A stretch of 21,736 nucleotides of DNA, from the NCBI GenBank assembly GCA_014237955.1, contig JABABY010000009.1, forward strand, positions 1-21,736. The letters are read 5' to 3'. This DNA comes from Planctomycetota bacterium. GTDB taxonomy: Bacteria > Planctomycetota > Planctomycetia > Pirellulales > UBA7805. Made by a program: the position numbers and the translations under genes. Below the pieces are notes generated by a model. The model was not told the origin of the DNA and made no database searches. It worked only from the letters and a program-made list of their open reading frames with translations. The first letter of the stretch is position 1. Every line of letters begins with the position of its first letter. This document shows positions 1-9,400 of the stretch, one piece after another.

Positions 1-2
1 CT

Positions 3-131
3 TTCGTGCCGATTACGGCCACCTTGGAAGGTGGTGGCGGCGGTGCTGTCCCCGAGCCTGCTACGATGGCCATGTTGGCGATCGGTGGTGCAGGACTGTT
101 GGCCTTGCGTCGACGTAGTCGCGGCAAGTAA
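3..131 (+). CDS. C-terminal end of a PEP-CTERM sorted protein (5' partial)
   Basis: Only the last 42 codons are in the window; the reading frame is open from base 3 to the TAA at 129-131. The tail has the three parts of a PEP-CTERM signal: the VPEP motif (residues 16-19 of the fragment), a hydrophobic stretch (MAMLAIGGAGLLAL) and a basic cluster ending RRRSRGK. A glycine run precedes the VPEP motif. In known systems this signal directs exported proteins to an exosortase for processing at the envelope, often in exopolysaccharide-producing bacteria. The body of the protein lies upstream, so its function cannot be stated. A strong terminator follows 38 bases after the stop, so the gene probably ends its transcription unit. 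Confidence 0.9.
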   Translation, partial: FVPITATLEGGGGGAVPEPATMAMLAIGGAGLLALRRRSRGK

Positions 132-168
132 GGCAAACGAACTGGATTTCAAACTGTTACTAACAAAA

Positions 169-200
169 ACGGGCGTCGGGTAACCGGCGCCCGTTTTTTT
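169..200 (+). terminator. Rho-independent terminator after the PEP-CTERM gene
   Basis: An inverted repeat (ACGGGCG-T-CGG at 169-179 against CCG-G-CGCCCGT at 184-194, one G-U pair) closes a four-base loop and is followed directly by a run of seven T. The stem is GC rich and the arrangement is canonical for intrinsic termination. It separates the PEP-CTERM gene from the next gene. Confidence 0.92.
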
Positions 201-228
201 GTGGTTTGTCGCCACTCTAGAGTATGAT
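199..228 (+). promoter_or_regulatory. Possible promoter for the arginase-fold gene
   Basis: TATGAT at 223-228 is one base from the consensus -10 hexamer. A weak -35 (TTGTGG, 199-204) lies 18 bases upstream and overlaps the T run of the terminator. The predicted transcript would start near 235 and have a leader of about 50 bases. The -35 match is only three of six, so the call rests on the -10 and the position. Confidence 0.35.
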
Positions 229-285
229 CATTACGGCGGTCGGTTCTACGAGTCTTGCTTCAATCGGCGCTAAGAGGATGCATCG

Positions 286-2019
286 ATGGCAGCCATTTGT
301 GATCCCACCTCAGATCTGCTGGCACGCTATGCGCATGCATCTCGTCTGACGCTGGGCGATGCGATCCTGCAAGACCTACAATCGAAACGTGGTCAATCGA
401 AACGTGATGGCGGCACTGCAAATCAGAAAGCCGATGTTCACTTCCAAAACTTCATTCATGTGCTAAACATGAACGATTGGCTGGGAGCCGCCTATTTTTT
501 GTATGCGGGAAATTCCCAAACACTTCAAAGGCTGGCTAAAGAAGAAAACACACTCCTCGCCCATCTGGCCAATCATTATCTTGCGTTGCTTTATGCAGCG
601 GCAGAACACTTTGATAAGGACCGCAATGAATGGCGGGGACAACTCCAGGAAGCCTATCAATTCGGTACCTTGCCTGCGTATGGCCCGACCGTTATCAACG
701 GAACGCCCGTGAAGGCCCCCTATATTTTTAAACCGGGTGTGGCCCAGCACGGACGCAATCTGATCTCTTTGATGCCGATCTTTCAGGAATATGAAAAGAT
801 AAACCAACTTTACCAACAACCGGCCAAAACAACCGAGGGTGCGCCGATACGCTTTACCCAGGGGCATAACTGGTCGTACTATCACGCCCGCTTGGACCTT
901 TCCAAACCAACATTATTTCCCCCGAATACAAAACGTGTGCTGATGAACTGGGATGCCCATCGTGATCTGTCGACACCTTTTGGCCATCTTTCGAGGGAAT
1001 TGGCACTCGTCAAGGAACTCATTCCTCACGATACCGATCGCCTACTCCAACTGGTTCAAAACGCCAGTACCAAGGAAGAACTTGTTGAGGTGGCTGGGAT
1101 GATGAGTATTGCTGGGTGGATTCTACCTCTGCTGCATACCAAGGAATTCCAATACGAAGATGTGTCGGAACTCATCATTGTACTCCCTAAAGAGGCCCAG
1201 AAGACTTCCAAGACAGATTATTGGCCGCCCTACGGCACCCATGAAATGCAAATCGGCCATACTGCTGTCGGCTTAGAAGAGATAGAGGACTTGTATGATT
1301 TGCTTGATGCACTCCAACCCTTGGCGGAGATGCCCGGTGAGGATGGGAAAAAGGGGAAACGGGCCTTAGCGCATGTGAAGAAACGGTTGGCCGCTTTTGG
1401 AACCATGAAAGGATTTGAGGGAGTGCAAAGCATCAGCAAGGATTCTCGACTTCGGACCGTTCGCCAATCTGTCTCGTGCCTTGTCCAGGAGCCTCGTGAT
1501 ATTAAGGTCCATATTGTCGATCCGGATAATCTGAATGCGATCCTTGAAAAGATCGGCACTGCAGATATTTATCTTAGCGTCGATGTGGATTATGCCGGAA
1601 CGGTTCACCTGGGAGGATGGAAGAATGCGACCAATCCGATTCCCCATTATCCTTTGAATAACAGTCCCGAAGAAGAAGCGCGCCATCTGCAATTAATCGA
1701 ACGCTTCGAGACCTTCTATCGGACGGCCGCAAAGCAAATAAAAGCGGTGAGCATTGCCAATTCACCCGACTATACCGCCGATGAATCGAGGCGACGGCCG
1801 GCCTCAAAGATTATGGGCATTTTGACCCAAGGGATCTCGCAGGTCCAACCGGGCTGGATCTCTGGAGCAGCCGGCCGGATCGCACCGCCAAAGCTGATGG
1901 ACCATCCGTACCGTGGTCTGCTCCTCTCTATTGCTGGTGGACTCGGCATTTCTCTTACGGCTGCTCTTTTTTGGCATTTTTTGCGCACAAAAAATCTACA
2001 GTGTGAAACAGAGGCTTGA
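286..2019 (+). CDS. Arginase/deacetylase-fold protein (UPF0489-like) with C-terminal membrane helix
   Basis: The 577-residue protein carries spaced motifs typical of the binuclear-metal arginase/ureohydrolase fold: QGHNWSYYH (His194), NWDAHRD (Asp223, His225, Asp227) and SVDVDYAG (Asp433, Asp435). In arginases the equivalent GGDH, DAHxD and DxD motifs hold two manganese ions. The overall sequence is unlike true arginases and best resembles the poorly characterised UPF0489 group, so the substrate is unknown. A glycine-rich hydrophobic segment at about residues 545-567, followed by RTKN, looks like a C-terminal membrane anchor. The ATG at 286 is preceded by AAGAGG at 272-277, eight bases away, one of the few good ribosome-binding sites in the window. 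The stop is TGA. Other members of the arginase/deacetylase superfamily remain possible. Confidence 0.65.
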   Translation: MAAICDPTSDLLARYAHASRLTLGDAILQDLQSKRGQSKRDGGTANQKADVHFQNFIHVLNMNDWLGAAYFLYAGNSQTLQRLAKEENTLLAHLANHYLALLYAAAEHFDKDRNEWRGQLQEAYQFGTLPAYGPTVINGTPVKAPYIFKPGVAQHGRNLISLMPIFQEYEKINQLYQQPAKTTEGAPIRFTQGHNWSYYHARLDLSKPTLFPPNTKRVLMNWDAHRDLSTPFGHLSRELALVKELIPHDTDRLLQLVQNASTKEELVEVAGMMSIAGWILPLLHTKEFQYEDVSELIIVLPKEAQKTSKTDYWPPYGTHEMQIGHTAVGLEEIEDLYDLLDALQPLAEMPGEDGKKGKRALAHVKKRLAAFGTMKGFEGVQSISKDSRLRTVRQSVSCLVQEPRDIKVHIVDPDNLNAILEKIGTADIYLSVDVDYAGTVHLGGWKNATNPIPHYPLNNSPEEEARHLQLIERFETFYRTAAKQIKAVSIANSPDYTADESRRRPASKIMGILTQGISQVQPGWISGAAGRIAPPKLMDHPYRGLLLSIAGGLGISLTAALFWHFLRTKNLQCETEA

Positions 2020-2112
2020 GAGAAACCGTGTTTCACCCGCTTGAGCGGTCACGCAACTCTACAGCGCACTCAATCGGTCCGGATACTCAAGATGCATGAG
2101 CAGACATCCCTG

Positions 2113-2141
2113 ATGACCATGCCTCCGCTCGGGAGTATGAT
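2113..2141 (+). promoter_or_regulatory. Probable promoter of the TPR-sulfotransferase pair
   Basis: ATGACC (2113-2118, four of six to TTGACA) is separated by 17 bases from TATGAT (2136-2141, five of six to TATAAT). It lies in the 206-base gap before the first sulfotransferase gene and would give a leader of about 75 bases. There is no competing coding sequence in the gap. Confidence 0.5.
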
Positions 2142-2225
2142 ATCTAGGACCGGGCTACGGCAGCATCCCGGACCACTTTCTCCGAACGATGCTTCCATGA
2201 ATGACTCTAATGGCAGATACCGGTT

Positions 2226-4148
2226 ATGACAGGGTGCGACGACAACTTCGAGTCGATCCAGCAGCAACTCACAGTAGAGCGATCGCCCCGCGCAAAAGAG
2301 GCGTTGCGCAAGTTTCTCCAGGATCATCCGAAACATCCTGAGGCACTCGATCTGTTCGGGCAGATTGCCTGTGAACAGGGCCAGTACGACGAAGCCGTCG
2401 ACGCAATCGAGAAGGCGATTGCGTTGCGTCCTGATATGGTCCACCTACACCATCATCTTGGATATGTCTACTTTGTCGCTGGCAAGGTGGACCAAGCCAT
2501 TGAAGCCTATCGTCGCGGACTAGCGATCGATGCCAATGATGCGCAGACGCAAAATAATCTGGGCGTCGCGCTGAAAACAAAAGGCAACTTTGAGGAGGCA
2601 ATTGCTGTATTTCAGTCTGCTTCCCGACTCTCCCCGGAACTTGCCTTTCCACATCGTAATCTGGCCGAGGTATTGCGACTGCAGGGAAAGCTGGACCAGG
2701 CCATTGTCCATTATCAGCAGGCTCTTCAGCTTTCGCCTGCCGATGCCGAATCACACAACGGACTCGGTTTAGTGTTTTCGATGCAGGCCAAACCAGACGA
2801 AGCGGTTACCCAGTTTGAAGAGGCCATCAGGCTCAAACCAGATTACGACGAGGCAGAAAATAACCTAGGTACGCTATTCAAGGCAACTGAACGGTTCCAA
2901 GAAGCCGTCGCTCTTTACGAAGGAGTGCTGCGACGACGACCGGATTTTGTGACCGCTCGAGTCAATCTGGGATCGGTACTCATTGAGTTGGGACAGTTTG
3001 ATGAGGCGATCAAACACCTCGAGTACGCATTGCAAATAAATCCCAACCACGCTGTTGCGTTTCATAATTTGGGAGATCTGGCCCTCACAGACCAATATGT
3101 ATTCTCCGCCGATCAACTTGAGCGGATCAAGTCGCTGGTGGCCAATCACAAAGGCCAGCACGAAGAGACTTCCGCATTGCATTTCACTCTGGCCGGTATT
3201 TTGGACAAACAACAACACCATGACGATGCCTTTGAGGCCTACCTGCAGGCCAATCACGCGCAGTACCGCGTCTTGAAAGCAGCAGGTGTCGCTTTTGATC
3301 CTGCGAGCCATCATCAAAAGGTGCAGCAGACCATTGACGTCTTCGGGCGGGACTTCTTTCAGAATAAGAAGTTATTTAGCGACTCGCTGGATACGGAGAT
3401 CCCGGTGGTTGTGGTCGGTATGCCGCGCAGTGGCACCACGCTCCTTGAACAGATTATTGCCAGCCACCCTCACGCAGCGGGCGCAGGTGAACTGGAGGCC
3501 ATCGAACAACTCATCCCACAGGTGCCGACGCTATTGAACTCCGGGCAGGAGTATCCCGATTGCTTCTCGCGTGCTGAGGCTCCAGCGGTCCGCAGTATTG
3601 CCCAAGACTATTTAAATCGACTGACCGCCAACCGCCACGATGCGGGCCGCGTCGTCGACAAGACCTGGTACAATTTTTATTATCTTGGCTTGATCGCACT
3701 ACTTTGTCCCAGGGCCCGAATCATCCACTGCCGCCGCGAAGCGATGGATATTGGCATTTCATGTTTTTTTTCGAATTTCAATTCAATCCCGTGGGCCACG
3801 CGTCTGGAAGACATCGGGGCCTTCTACCGGTCGTACGAACAGTTGATGAAACACTGGCAGAAGGTTTTGCCCTTACGCATGTACGAAGTCTCCTATGAAC
3901 AATTGGTTGCCGATCATGAAACGGTTAGCCGAGAGATCATTGATTTCTGTGGTCTGGAGTGGAGCGATCGCTGTCTGGAGTTTTACAAAAACAGACGCCC
4001 AGTCCAAACGGCAAGTCGTGTGCAGGTGCGTCAACCGATCTACAAAACATCGATCGGTCGTTGGAAAAAATACGAATCCCATCTCGCACCGCTTCGAGAA
4101 TCGCTCCGCGGAGCAGCGACACCACTCGACGAGAGTGCCTCACAGTAG
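2226..4148 (+). CDS. TPR-repeat sulfotransferase, TPST-like (copy 1)
   Basis: The 640-residue protein has about eight tetratricopeptide repeats in residues 10-290, then a PAPS-dependent sulfotransferase domain. The 5'-phosphosulfate loop is GMPRSGTTLLEQ (Pro400-Thr405), followed by HPHAAGAGE, where tyrosylprotein sulfotransferases have the GE of their catalytic acid region. The 3'-phosphate motif is RIIHCRREAMD starting at Arg498. TPR-sulfotransferases of this type probably sulfate a protein or glycan acceptor chosen by the repeats; the acceptor is unknown. No signal peptide is visible. ATG 2226 is the first start after an in-frame TAA at 2208, with no Shine-Dalgarno site. The next gene, a paralogue, starts 49 bases downstream, so the two are likely cotranscribed. 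Confidence 0.9.
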   Translation: MTGCDDNFESIQQQLTVERSPRAKEALRKFLQDHPKHPEALDLFGQIACEQGQYDEAVDAIEKAIALRPDMVHLHHHLGYVYFVAGKVDQAIEAYRRGLAIDANDAQTQNNLGVALKTKGNFEEAIAVFQSASRLSPELAFPHRNLAEVLRLQGKLDQAIVHYQQALQLSPADAESHNGLGLVFSMQAKPDEAVTQFEEAIRLKPDYDEAENNLGTLFKATERFQEAVALYEGVLRRRPDFVTARVNLGSVLIELGQFDEAIKHLEYALQINPNHAVAFHNLGDLALTDQYVFSADQLERIKSLVANHKGQHEETSALHFTLAGILDKQQHHDDAFEAYLQANHAQYRVLKAAGVAFDPASHHQKVQQTIDVFGRDFFQNKKLFSDSLDTEIPVVVVGMPRSGTTLLEQIIASHPHAAGAGELEAIEQLIPQVPTLLNSGQEYPDCFSRAEAPAVRSIAQDYLNRLTANRHDAGRVVDKTWYNFYYLGLIALLCPRARIIHCRREAMDIGISCFFSNFNSIPWATRLEDIGAFYRSYEQLMKHWQKVLPLRMYEVSYEQLVADHETVSREIIDFCGLEWSDRCLEFYKNRRPVQTASRVQVRQPIYKTSIGRWKKYESHLAPLRESLRGAATPLDESASQ

Positions 4149-4197
4149 CGGATGCAAAACGTACTGATGGACCAGATTAAAACTTCAGGTTGGCTCA

Positions 4198-6198
4198 ATG
4201 ACGAACGTCCCTAACAACCTTGCTACCGCGGAGCAACATCGTACCGCAGGACGATTGGGCGAAGCGCAAGCGATCTGCGAGAGGTTACTGGAAGGTGATC
4301 CCCGCGATACAGACAGCCTCTCGTTGCTTGGGACCATCCAATGCGAACAGGGAGATTTTTCGCAGGCGGCGACAACGATTGGCCGGGCGATTCGTGTGCG
4401 GCCGGATAACGCTCTGTTGCACTGCCAACTGGGCGACATTCATTTTCTCGCGGGAGAGATGGACCGATCGATAGAATGCTACCACCACGCGATCGGCTTG
4501 GACAGCGAGGATTCTCAAATCCGCAACAATCTGGGCGTTGCACTCCGACAAGCAGGCAAGCTCATCGACGCCATCGCCGCCTTCGAAGATGCCCTAAAGC
4601 TTCGCCCCAATCTGCCGCTGCCTCACAAGAATCTTGGCGAGGTCTATTGCATCCAGGGAAAGATGGAGTTGGCCCTCACTCAATACGAAACTGCTTTGCG
4701 GATCGATCCTCATGATGCCACAACGCTAAACAGCATTGGGATCATTCTTTCGTTGCAAGGGAAACAGGATGATGCGATTACGCGATTCGAGGATGCGTTG
4801 ACACTCGAACCCACTTTTGCAAAAGCCGAAAACAATCTAGCCGGTGTTCTCGCGGCAGTTGGACGATTCGACGAGGCAATCACCCATGCCCGAAACGCTT
4901 TGCGTTTGAGTCCCCAATTTGCCAACGGTCATATCACCATGGGCAATATCCTAAAGCTACAAGGGAAGAACGAACAGGCCGTAGAAGCATACAAACAGGC
5001 ACTCGATTTGGACCCATACCAGACTGTTGCACACCAAAGTCTGGGTTCTGTCCTGACCGATCTTGGAAAATTCGATATGGCCATCGTCCACCTAGAAGAA
5101 GCGCTGCGGCTTGACCCAAATTTTTTTACGGCCTACCAAAACCTTGTCGCTTTGGCATCCCAGGACAAATATCAACTCAGCGCCGAACAACATGATCGCA
5201 TCAAGGCACTGCTCGGCAGCAAGAACCTATCGCCTGCTCATGCTTCTCAATTGCATTTTATAATGGGTAGCATCCTGAACAAACAGCAAGACTATGATGC
5301 AGCCATGCTCGCATTTCAACAGGCAAATGCTTTACAAATGGGTCTGCTATCCGCAGCCGGCAATGCGTTTGACACAAACCAGTTCGGCAAAGAAATAGAT
5401 GAAACCATCCGTGTTTTCCAATCTGCCCTCTTTGAGAGCGGGGACCGTGGTGGACTCGATAGTGATGTGCCGGTGTTCGTTGTCGGGATGCCGCGCAGTG
5501 GGACGACACTCGTTGAGCAGATCATTGCCAGCCATCCACAGGCAGCAGGTGTGGGAGAACTTCCCGATATCGCACTCCTTGCAGAAGAGCTTTCGACCCT
5601 TGGAGGCGGTAAGACCGCCTATCCAAAATGCATCTTGCATGCGGATCCAGGACACATTGCTGCGTTAGCACAGCGATACCTTAAGCGTCTTGAGGAACTG
5701 GCGCCCGGTGCATCACGCATTGTCGATAAACTACCAGGAAATTTTCTCTACCTTGGCTTTATTGCAATAGTATTCCCAAACGCCCGCATCATCCATTGTC
5801 AAAGAAACGCTATGGATGTCTGCCTGTCTTGCTATCTTAGTGATTTCGGTGCCTTGCGGTGGGCCTGGCGACTGGAAGATATCGGTTTCTACCATTATCA
5901 GTATGAACGCCTGATGAATCATTGGCACGAGATCCTGCCACTTCAGACATACGACGTCGACTACGAACAACTGGTGGCGGACCCCGAGGGCGTCAGTCGC
6001 AATCTGATAGCGTTCTGTGGACTCGACTGGAATGACCAGTGTCTCGAATTTCATAAAAGCGATCGATCTGTACAGACACTCAGCCGCGTTCAGGTGCGGC
6101 AGCCAATCTACAACACGTCGATCGGACGCTGGAAACACTACGAAAAATATCTCCAGCCTCTTGTAGAAGCTCTTAAAGGAACAATGACCGAAAAGTAA
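4198..6198 (+). CDS. TPR-repeat sulfotransferase, TPST-like (copy 2)
   Basis: The 666-residue protein is a tandem paralogue of the gene before it. It has eight or nine TPRs over residues 5-325 and then the sulfotransferase domain. The PAPS loop GMPRSGTTLVEQ has Pro432 and Arg433, followed by HPQAAGVGELP; the 3'-phosphate motif RIIHCQRNAMD begins at Arg530. Both copies share a C-terminal signature (SRVQVRQPIY, then TSIGRWK) that ends the domain. The TPR part has diverged more than the catalytic core, which suggests the copies kept the chemistry but recognise different partners (inference). ATG 4198 lacks a clear ribosome-binding site. A 217-base gap follows before the first selenoprotein gene. 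Confidence 0.9.
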   Translation: MTNVPNNLATAEQHRTAGRLGEAQAICERLLEGDPRDTDSLSLLGTIQCEQGDFSQAATTIGRAIRVRPDNALLHCQLGDIHFLAGEMDRSIECYHHAIGLDSEDSQIRNNLGVALRQAGKLIDAIAAFEDALKLRPNLPLPHKNLGEVYCIQGKMELALTQYETALRIDPHDATTLNSIGIILSLQGKQDDAITRFEDALTLEPTFAKAENNLAGVLAAVGRFDEAITHARNALRLSPQFANGHITMGNILKLQGKNEQAVEAYKQALDLDPYQTVAHQSLGSVLTDLGKFDMAIVHLEEALRLDPNFFTAYQNLVALASQDKYQLSAEQHDRIKALLGSKNLSPAHASQLHFIMGSILNKQQDYDAAMLAFQQANALQMGLLSAAGNAFDTNQFGKEIDETIRVFQSALFESGDRGGLDSDVPVFVVGMPRSGTTLVEQIIASHPQAAGVGELPDIALLAEELSTLGGGKTAYPKCILHADPGHIAALAQRYLKRLEELAPGASRIVDKLPGNFLYLGFIAIVFPNARIIHCQRNAMDVCLSCYLSDFGALRWAWRLEDIGFYHYQYERLMNHWHEILPLQTYDVDYEQLVADPEGVSRNLIAFCGLDWNDQCLEFHKSDRSVQTLSRVQVRQPIYNTSIGRWKHYEKYLQPLVEALKGTMTEK

Positions 6199-6285
6199 TG
6201 TTTGCAATACACTCCCAAAACTCTCGCACGACCGGCCACCGGACAGAGTCCACTTATAACAACAATACCGAATAAAACGCGCCGT

Positions 6286-6314
6286 TTCCGACGATCCCGC
6301 TGGCGGTGTATACT
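6286..6314 (+). promoter_or_regulatory. Weak promoter candidate before selenoprotein gene A
   Basis: TATACT (6309-6314, five of six to the -10 consensus) lies 17 bases after TTCCGA (6286-6291, three of six to the -35). It is the best candidate in the 217-base gap. A transcript from here would carry a leader of roughly 95 bases to the ATG at 6416. The -35 is poor. Confidence 0.3.
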
Positions 6315-6415
6315 GAGAGAGAGGACGAAAGTCACTCCTGCCCTCTCCGCGTGATCGTACTATCTTGTCGCTTGGCCGACACGATGTGAGTGGTAACGAC
6401 AGACGACGACTCAAC

Positions 6416-9400
6416 ATGTTTTTTTCGCAGAACGATCATGAGGACCCAGTGGCCGATTGCGATTATCGTAGCCTTTTTTGGCGAAAAGTTGTCCGCTGGG
6501 GACTAACCCTGGGGTGCTCTACCCTGACATTGTTTGCCGTGTTCTACGTGGCTGGGTTCTTTTCCAGCGAGACATCATCTCCTCGCGCCGGGAAGGATTC
6601 ATCGGACGCACTGGATGTTCCTGGCGGGTCGGTAACTGATCCACAGCAGATGTCGGTCACTGAAATCGACAATCCCGCCAAGGACGGTTGGCCAACCGAG
6701 GTCTTTAACAATTCGGCCAAGAAGCAATTGAAAACACTTGTCGCTCTTCTAACCCAAAAAGATGCGCCATCGGCCCAGACGCTTGCGCCGCTGGTCACTG
6801 GGAATTTTTACTGCACGCCACTTTTGCCGATTCACCGCGAGACTGTTTTTAAGGACAACGATTTTCACATTCAACGGGCCGTTGCAGACAGTAAGGTGGC
6901 AGCGGAGGACCGTGCATCTTCCCACCAAAAGTATGCAAAAGCCGAGGGATTTTCTAAAGCCCTCAAATCGCTGCTAAGCCCTTTTTCCGCCAGCAAAGCG
7001 TTGCACTGCAAGCTAAAAACTTTTCGTGTTGAACCGGCCGAAAATCACATTTCGACATGGCAGTATTTTTCATGTTCCGGAAAAAGTAAAGGCGGAATGG
7101 TAGAACAACATGCGACTTGGAAAATCCGTTGGACCAAAGCCGCACCGGGAACCGCCCCGCGTATGGAGTCCATCGAAGTCGAAAACTTTGAAATGACCGA
7201 GTCCCATCGCGGGCCAGAATCGATGTTCGTCGACAAGACAGAAGCTGTTTTAGAAAACAACGAATCGTACTCTAAGCAGTTAAGCTGGGGGTTGAATCGA
7301 TGGTTGCAGCGGACTCAGGAACGCCGCCATTTGCTCGGTTCGCCCGGCATCGCCATCGGTGATGTCAACGGCGATGGTCTGGAAGATATCTACCTCTGCC
7401 AAGAACTTGGCATCCCAAATCTGCTCTTTATTCAAAACCAGGACGGCACGCTTAATGACGTGTCAGCGGAATGGGGCGTGGACTGGCTGCAACACTCGCG
7501 GAGCGTGTTGCTCCTCGACCTCGATAACGACACCGATCAGGATCTTGTCGTTGGTCTTTTCGGTGGTGTCTTGATAGCGTCGAATGAAAACGGAAAGCGT
7601 TTTAAGGTGCGTACGATCCTGGAGACAAGTGAAGACGTGATGTCGCTCTCTGCTGCCGATTTTGATAATGACGGCGATTTAGACCTCTATGCCTCCGCCT
7701 ATATTCACTCACCGAATGAAGTGGCGAGTGACAGGAGGTCGGGAAATATGCCGGGAGCAATGAGTAACCTCGTATTTCACGACGCGAACACGGGTGCCAG
7801 CAATTCCCTGCTACGCAATGAAATTGCAGGAGACGATTGGTCTTTTGTGGATGCGACAGTAGAAACTGGATTGGCCGAGAATAATTCGCGATACAGTTAT
7901 GCAGCAGCTTGGGAAGATTATGACAATGATGGCGACCAAGATCTTTACGTTGCCAACGACTTTGGTCGCGATAACCTTTTTCAAAACAACGGCGGGCAGT
8001 TTGTCGATGTCGGAGATCAGGTAGGTGCCGAGGACGCGGCGGCAGGGATGGGAATCACCTGGGGCGATTATAACCACGACGGATGGATGGATGCATACAT
8101 CAGTAACATGTGGTCGTCCGCAGGAAATCGAATTGCGTTCCAACCCCAATTTAAAACAAATGCCCCGCCACAACTGAAAAAAAGGCTCCAGCGACTCGCG
8201 CGGGGAAATACACTTCTGGAAAATCAGCAAGGCCAATCGTTTCGCGATGTCAGTGCCGCAGCTAATGTAGAAGTTGGCCGGTGGGCATGGAGTTCGAAAT
8301 TTGTAGACTTGAACAACGACAGTTGGGAAGACTTGGTTGTTGCGAATGGTTACGTCACAAATTCTGACACGAGTGATTTGTGAAGTTTCTTCTGGCGACA
8401 GGTCGTGTCGCAGTCCCCACTCAATGCCAAAGACACATCGAATACCACTATCGTCAATCAACAACTCGTCAACATGTTGAACCAAGGTGGTCGCTCCTTC
8501 AGTGGAAAGGAACGGCATTGCGTTTTCCTGAATACTGGCAATGATCCGCGAGGCAATGGTCAATTCGCAAATGTGTCTGCGATCACCGGCTTGGATTTTC
8601 CGGACGATGGACGAGCGATCGGCGTTGTCGACTGGGATCAGGATGGTGATCAAGATTTATGGCTGTCCAATCGTAATGCACCGCGCCTGCGATTTATGCG
8701 TAATGAGAGCCCAGCGGACAACAATTACCTTGCTATTCGGTTGGTGGGTAATGGCAAAACGACTAATCACGATGCGATTGGCGCACGGGTTGAAGTTGTA
8801 CTGGATCATTCCCGTTCCAAAGCCACCTCAAAATCGTCGGCTGCTCCTGAAACATTGATTCAGTCCCTACGAGCCGGCGAAGGGTTTTTAGCTCAATCGA
8901 GCAAGTGGGTCCACTTTGGCCTGGGCGATGCCAATACCATCAAAAAAGTTGTCGTTCACTGGCCAAATGGCAAAGTCGAGAACTTCAATAATCTCAAAGT
9001 GAACCATCGATATCAACTGGTTCAAGGCTCAGCAACGGCGACGGAAACCACGCCGCTGGATCGAAAAATACAACTGACCACCTCTTCTGCGAAGGAAAAG
9101 CCTGCTGCCCCGAGCATGCGAATTCCGCTCGTCGCTCTGTTGCGTGTACCCGACCTGAGTTATCTTGATTTCCGTGGCAACCGGCACTCATTGACAACTG
9201 CGTCTGGTGGCCCGCTGCTGATCAATTTATGGTCGACCAGTTGCAAGCCATGCTTGGAAGAACTGAACGATTTTACCAAGCGATCGGAAGAAATTCGCTC
9301 CGCAGGAATCCAGATCGTTGCATTGTCCATCGACGGCCTCGAAAAAGGTCCAGATGCAGCAGATGCGAGTCAGGCTGTCTTAACAAAAATGGGTTTTCCG

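Noticed and set aside
2017..2229. Readthrough of the TGA ending the arginase-fold gene; about 70 open codons follow in frame
   Set aside because: The extension shows no domain or hydrophobic pattern and overlaps a promoter-like site. A small CCGC-TTGA-GCGG hairpin nearby lacks a GG loop. The protein ends naturally after its membrane helix.
6317..6347. Purine-rich hairpin (GAGAG-AGGA / TCCT-GCC-CTCTC) before selenoprotein gene A
   Set aside because: It has a bulge, no T run, and is not conserved before gene B; no role can be supported.
6467..6490. SLFWRKVV near the N-terminus of selenoprotein A resembles SFFWRQVV at the Sec site
   Set aside because: It lies next to the membrane anchor, is absent from the paralogue's N-terminus, and has no UGA before it, so it looks like chance.
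8381..8383. Sequencing error or nonsense mutation at the TGA
   Set aside because: The same TGA is present at the same place in two diverged paralogues, and both downstream halves remain intact.
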